This document shows positions 4,353-6,846 of a DNA stretch of 6,846 nt, piece after piece. The notes beneath the pieces are model-generated. The model was not told the origin of the DNA. It worked only from the letters and a program-made list of their open reading frames with translations, and did no database searches. Made by a program: the position numbers and the translations under genes. The DNA is from Flavipsychrobacter stenotrophus (GTDB lineage Bacteria; Bacteroidota; Bacteroidia; Chitinophagales; Chitinophagaceae): positions 1 through 6,846 of the forward strand of contig CANBTK010000106.1 in assembly GCA_947372365.1 (NCBI GenBank), written 5' to 3'. Position 1 is the first letter of the stretch, and the number at the start of each line of letters is the position of its first letter.

Positions 4353-5285
4353 ATGGGCCTTTCTGTAAAACATCTGCTGGGTATCAAGGAACTGAATGTT
4401 CAGGATATTGAACAGATATTTAAAACAGCCGATAACTTTAAGCAGGTATTACAACGCCCCATAAAGAAAGTACCTACCCTTCGTGACACTACCGTTGCCA
4501 ACATATTTTTTGAAAACTCTACCCGTACCCGCCTCTCGTTTGAACTGGCTGAAAAAAGGCTGGGCGCTGATGTAGTGAACTTTTCTGCATCCGGCTCTTC
4601 GGTTTCGAAAGGCGAAACGCTTATAGATACAGTCAATAACATTTTGGCCATGAAGGTGGATATGGTGGTAATGCGCCACTCTGCCAGCGGTGCCCCTTGG
4701 TTTTTGGCCAACCATATTGATGCCAGCATAGTGAACGCAGGCGATGGCACCAACGAACACCCCACACAAGCCCTGCTCGATGCCTATTCCATGCGCGAAA
4801 AGCTGGGCAGCCTGAAGGGCAGGCGCATAGCCTTACTGGGCGATATTATGCACTCCCGCGTGGCACTGAGCAATATTTACTGCCTGAACAAGCTAGGTGC
4901 GGAAGTAACCGTATCGGGCCCGCCAACGCTTATACCCAAGCACATAGAATCGCTGGGCGTAAGGGTTGAATATGATGTAAAGAAGGCGCTGGAATGGTGC
5001 GACGTAGCCAATGTATTGCGCATACAGCTGGAGCGCCAGCACAAGCCCTTATTTTCTACGCTGCGCGAATATGCGATGTACTATGGCGTAAACAAATCGA
5101 TGCTGGACAGTATAGAAAGGGATATTGTTATTATGCACCCCGGCCCAATAAACCGTGGCGTAGAAATAAACAGCGATGTTGCTGACAGCAAGCAGTCGAT
5201 CATACTTGGCCAGGTCGAAAATGGCGTGGCTATCCGTATGGCTGTCATCTACCTGCTATCAGGCAAAAGGGAAGTTGTAGAGTAA
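4353..5285 (+). CDS. pyrB: Aspartate carbamoyltransferase, catalytic subunit
   Basis: It catalyses the committed step of de novo pyrimidine synthesis: carbamoyl phosphate plus L-aspartate gives N-carbamoyl-aspartate and phosphate, in the cytoplasm. The product is 310 residues, full length. The carbamoyl-phosphate site shows S56-T-R-T59-R60. The mobile loop from the neighbouring subunit is S82-S-V-S-K86-GET. MRH follows at 107-109, HPTQ at 136-139 and HSR at 167-169. The aspartate site shows R223-I-Q225, and HPGPINRG lies at 262-269. All expected catalytic positions appear present. The HPGPxNRGVE form is shared with Bacillus-type catalytic chains that act without the PyrI regulatory subunit; no pyrI follows here. 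The ATG at 4353 gives the standard N-terminus and is preceded by an A-rich leader with no Shine-Dalgarno sequence. It lies downstream of pyrR, probably in one operon. Confidence 0.97.
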   Translation: MGLSVKHLLGIKELNVQDIEQIFKTADNFKQVLQRPIKKVPTLRDTTVANIFFENSTRTRLSFELAEKRLGADVVNFSASGSSVSKGETLIDTVNNILAMKVDMVVMRHSASGAPWFLANHIDASIVNAGDGTNEHPTQALLDAYSMREKLGSLKGRRIALLGDIMHSRVALSNIYCLNKLGAEVTVSGPPTLIPKHIESLGVRVEYDVKKALEWCDVANVLRIQLERQHKPLFSTLREYAMYYGVNKSMLDSIERDIVIMHPGPINRGVEINSDVADSKQSIILGQVENGVAIRMAVIYLLSGKREVVE

Positions 5286-5493
5286 AATTAGGTAAAGGGA
5301 ATTCCAGTTTTTACTTCCACTTACTGTTTGTGCTACCATTACTGCATGCGTTATGCCCAACGGCAAAGGATGCAACAGGAGCATTTGAGAACATCATCAT
5401 CAAATATAAGTTCAGTTAATCCCCAATAGGCGCAGGCTCCACCAATTCACCAAAGAATTTCGTACCTTATATCAATATTTGCACAGTACAGGT

Positions 5494-6678
5494 ATGAAGC
5501 AACATAAAAAAAAGTATAGCTATACCACCCGCAACAGGCTGAAAATAATACGTGGTGGCAGCGATTATTTTGATTGCCTGGAAACTGTTGCCGATAATGC
5601 CCGCTATTCGCTGCACCTGCAAACCTATATCTTTGACGAGGATGAAACGGGCATAAGAATAGCAGCTGCGCTGATGCGGGCTGCAAGGCGCAACGTTTAC
5701 GTTTATGTGCTGCTGGATGGGTATGCTTCAGGCGGGCTTTCGTCAGCCTTTGTTGACGGGCTTAAAGCTGCGGGTGTGCATTTTCATTTTTTTGAACCAT
5801 TCCTGAGGGGTGGCAGCTTCTATATAGGGAGGAGGCTGCACCATAAAGTAATGGTTGCCGATGCCAGCGCTTGCCTTGTGGCGGGCATCAACATAAGCAA
5901 CCGCTATAATGATATTAACGGCAATAAGGCCTGGCTGGACTGGGCTATGTATGCCGAAGGCGAAGTTGCTGCGGAACTGGATGATGTTTGCGTAAAAATA
6001 TGGAACAGGTCAGCCTTCCGCAAGAAATGCCTGGCTACTGAACAACCCACATGGAAACTACCTGAGGGGAACTACCCGGTAAGGGTATTACGAAATGACT
6101 GGGTATACCGAAAAACTGAAATAACCCGGCGATACTATGAAATGTTCCCGCAAGCGAAAACCGGCATTATTATCATGACTAGTTATTTCTGGCCTCCTAA
6201 AAAGCTACTGGCACATATAGCTGCTGCCACGGCAAGGGGCATCAATGTAAAGCTGGTACTCACTGCGAAGTCTGATGTAACTATAGCAAAATATGCCGAA
6301 CGGTATTTATACCCGTGGCTGCTCAGGAACAATGTAGAGGTTTATGAATACCAGGACACTACCCTGCATGGTAAAATAGCAGTTTGGGATAACGAATGGC
6401 TGACGGTGGGCTCGTACAACGTAAATAACATCAGCGCCTTTGCAAGTGTTGAACTCAACCTCGATATCAAAAGCCAGAGTATAGCCAGCGATGTCACCGA
6501 AAGGCTACAGCAGATTATCGGCAATAATTGTAAACGCATAGAAAAGGCTGGTTTTGAAGGGTCAACCAACCTGCTGCAAAAGTTCATCTTCTTCCTCTCG
6601 TACAGGATTGTGCACATCATGTTTTACCTTTTCACCTTTTACTTTGTGCAAAAGAGGCGGGATCGCAAAGGCGCGTAA
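5494..6678 (+). CDS. Phospholipase D / cardiolipin synthase-like protein with two HKD motifs
   Basis: The product has 394 residues. Both catalytic motifs of the PLD superfamily are present: H116-x-K118-x4-D123 with G131 and N133 (HHKVMVAD, then GINISN), and H292-x-K294-x4-D299 with G306 and N309 (LHGKIAVWD, then GSYN). Two motifs on one chain, TYIFDEDETG (44-53) and the length of about 400 residues fit bacterial cardiolipin synthases of the ClsB type. A nuclease or other phosphodiester-transferring member cannot be excluded. There are no N-terminal membrane helices. Instead a hydrophobic segment lies at about 364-385, followed by a basic tail (QKRRDRKGA), suggesting a C-terminal membrane anchor. 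The ATG at 5494 is preferred over an in-frame TTG at 5479, which sits in a weak -7-like sequence (AATATTTG, 5474-5481). It appears to be a single-gene unit; the 208-bp spacer after pyrB has no secure signal. Confidence 0.88.
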   Translation: MKQHKKKYSYTTRNRLKIIRGGSDYFDCLETVADNARYSLHLQTYIFDEDETGIRIAAALMRAARRNVYVYVLLDGYASGGLSSAFVDGLKAAGVHFHFFEPFLRGGSFYIGRRLHHKVMVADASACLVAGINISNRYNDINGNKAWLDWAMYAEGEVAAELDDVCVKIWNRSAFRKKCLATEQPTWKLPEGNYPVRVLRNDWVYRKTEITRRYYEMFPQAKTGIIIMTSYFWPPKKLLAHIAAATARGINVKLVLTAKSDVTIAKYAERYLYPWLLRNNVEVYEYQDTTLHGKIAVWDNEWLTVGSYNVNNISAFASVELNLDIKSQSIASDVTERLQQIIGNNCKRIEKAGFEGSTNLLQKFIFFLSYRIVHIMFYLFTFYFVQKRRDRKGA

Positions 6679-6710
6679 TGTGGGGCACTTAGCCATCAAA
6701 AGAAGAGACC

Positions 6711-6737
6711 GCTTTGTAATACATCGTACTACAAAGC
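6711..6737. terminator. Hairpin between convergent genes (possible bidirectional terminator)
   Basis: GCTTTGTA (6711-6718) and TACAAAGC (6730-6737) form a perfect 8-bp inverted repeat with an 11-nt loop. It lies 32 nt after the PLD stop and 46 nt beyond the stop of the convergent minus-strand gene. No proper T-run follows on either strand, so the terminator role is inferred from position. Confidence 0.4.
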
Positions 6738-6783
6738 AGCCCTATTCAAAACTCTTTACTCTATGCTTTATTAGGAAGGCGTG

Positions 6784-6846
6784 TTACTCCTTAACCAGCC
6801 TCTGCACTACTTTCCTATCCCCTGAAACAACTTCAACCATATAAAT
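6784..6846 (-). CDS. C-terminus of a type IX secretion system cargo protein (partial, enters from the right edge)
   Basis: On the minus strand the last 20 codons before a TAA (complement of 6784-6786) read to the window edge, ending YMVEVVSGDRKVVQRLVKE. This matches the final strands of the type A T9SS C-terminal sorting domain, which typically ends in the form G-x-Y-x-V-x-V-x-x-G-x-x-x-x-x-K-L-V. Cargo with this domain is exported to the Sec pathway periplasm, crosses the outer membrane by T9SS, and the domain is cut off on the way. The rest of the protein lies outside the window, so its activity cannot be stated. The fragment is short, but the match in composition, spacing and position at the very C-terminus is good. 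It also supports the Bacteroidota assignment. Confidence 0.72.
   Translation of the reverse strand: MYMVEVVSGDRKVVQRLVKE

Noticed and set aside
4400..4769. Two overlapping minus-strand open frames inside pyrB
   Set aside because: Both oppose the conserved catalytic motifs of pyrB in the same bases and resemble no known protein.
5343..5374. Hairpin TGCAT/ATGCA enclosing TGCC-CAAC-GGCA after pyrB
   Set aside because: Nine broken base pairs with an asymmetric inner loop and no T-run; too weak to call a terminator.
5306..5419. Open stretch after pyrB resembling a short signal-peptide protein (FHLLFVLPLLHALC, ending KYKFS)
   Set aside because: It has no ATG, no promoter and no family match, and is under 40 codons. 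A decayed small gene is possible but unsupported.
6342..6620. Minus-strand open frame of 92 codons
   Set aside because: It is antisense to the second HKD motif and C-terminus of the PLD-like gene.
6554..6844. Plus-strand open frame of 96 codons at the right end
   Set aside because: It starts inside the PLD-like gene in another frame, has a serine/threonine/cysteine-rich low-information sequence, and runs across the hairpin and antisense to the T9SS gene end.

Overview
The window reads as chromosomal DNA from a member of the Bacteroidota, perhaps Chitinophagaceae- or Sphingobacteria-like. Four observations support this. Matches to the Bacteroidota promoter (TTG, about 20 nt, TAnnTTTG) lie close upstream of several starts. 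Convincing Shine-Dalgarno sequences are absent. The end of a type IX secretion sorting domain enters from the right edge. PyrR and PyrB are adjacent in a Gram-negative-like background. The exact genus cannot be read from the sequence.

Layout, left to right. Positions 2-889 hold the C-terminal 295 residues of lysyl-tRNA synthetase (lysS). A heptamer tandem repeat and a nested hairpin follow, then an exported DUF1684-family protein (1014-1637). After a second heptamer repeat and another hairpin comes a two-gene RelE/ParE-type toxin-antitoxin module (1769-2297). Positions 2298-2659 contain no gene but carry a cluster of short REP-like hairpins. Two genes lie on the minus strand: a four-helix membrane protein of unknown function (2660-3040) and an NTF2/SnoaL-like protein (3143-3580). 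A divergent promoter region with repeated TAGGAAT half-sites separates the latter from pyrR (3711-4250). A third heptamer repeat lies between pyrR and pyrB (4353-5285). A two-HKD phospholipase D / cardiolipin-synthase-like protein with a C-terminal membrane segment follows (5494-6678). A hairpin and then the last 20 codons of a minus-strand T9SS cargo gene (6784-6846) close the window.

Functionally this is mostly housekeeping: translation (lysS), de novo pyrimidine synthesis and its regulation (pyrR-pyrB), and membrane lipid or phosphodiester chemistry (PLD), with a small accessory island formed by the toxin-antitoxin pair and the hairpin cluster. No large defence system, CRISPR array, tRNA or rRNA gene is visible. 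The most unusual signals are non-coding: three 7-bp-period tandem repeats placed exactly at gene 3' ends, two of them overlapping the stop codon; a cluster of small hairpins sharing a tail motif; and a perfect 15-bp hairpin inside a signal-peptide coding sequence.
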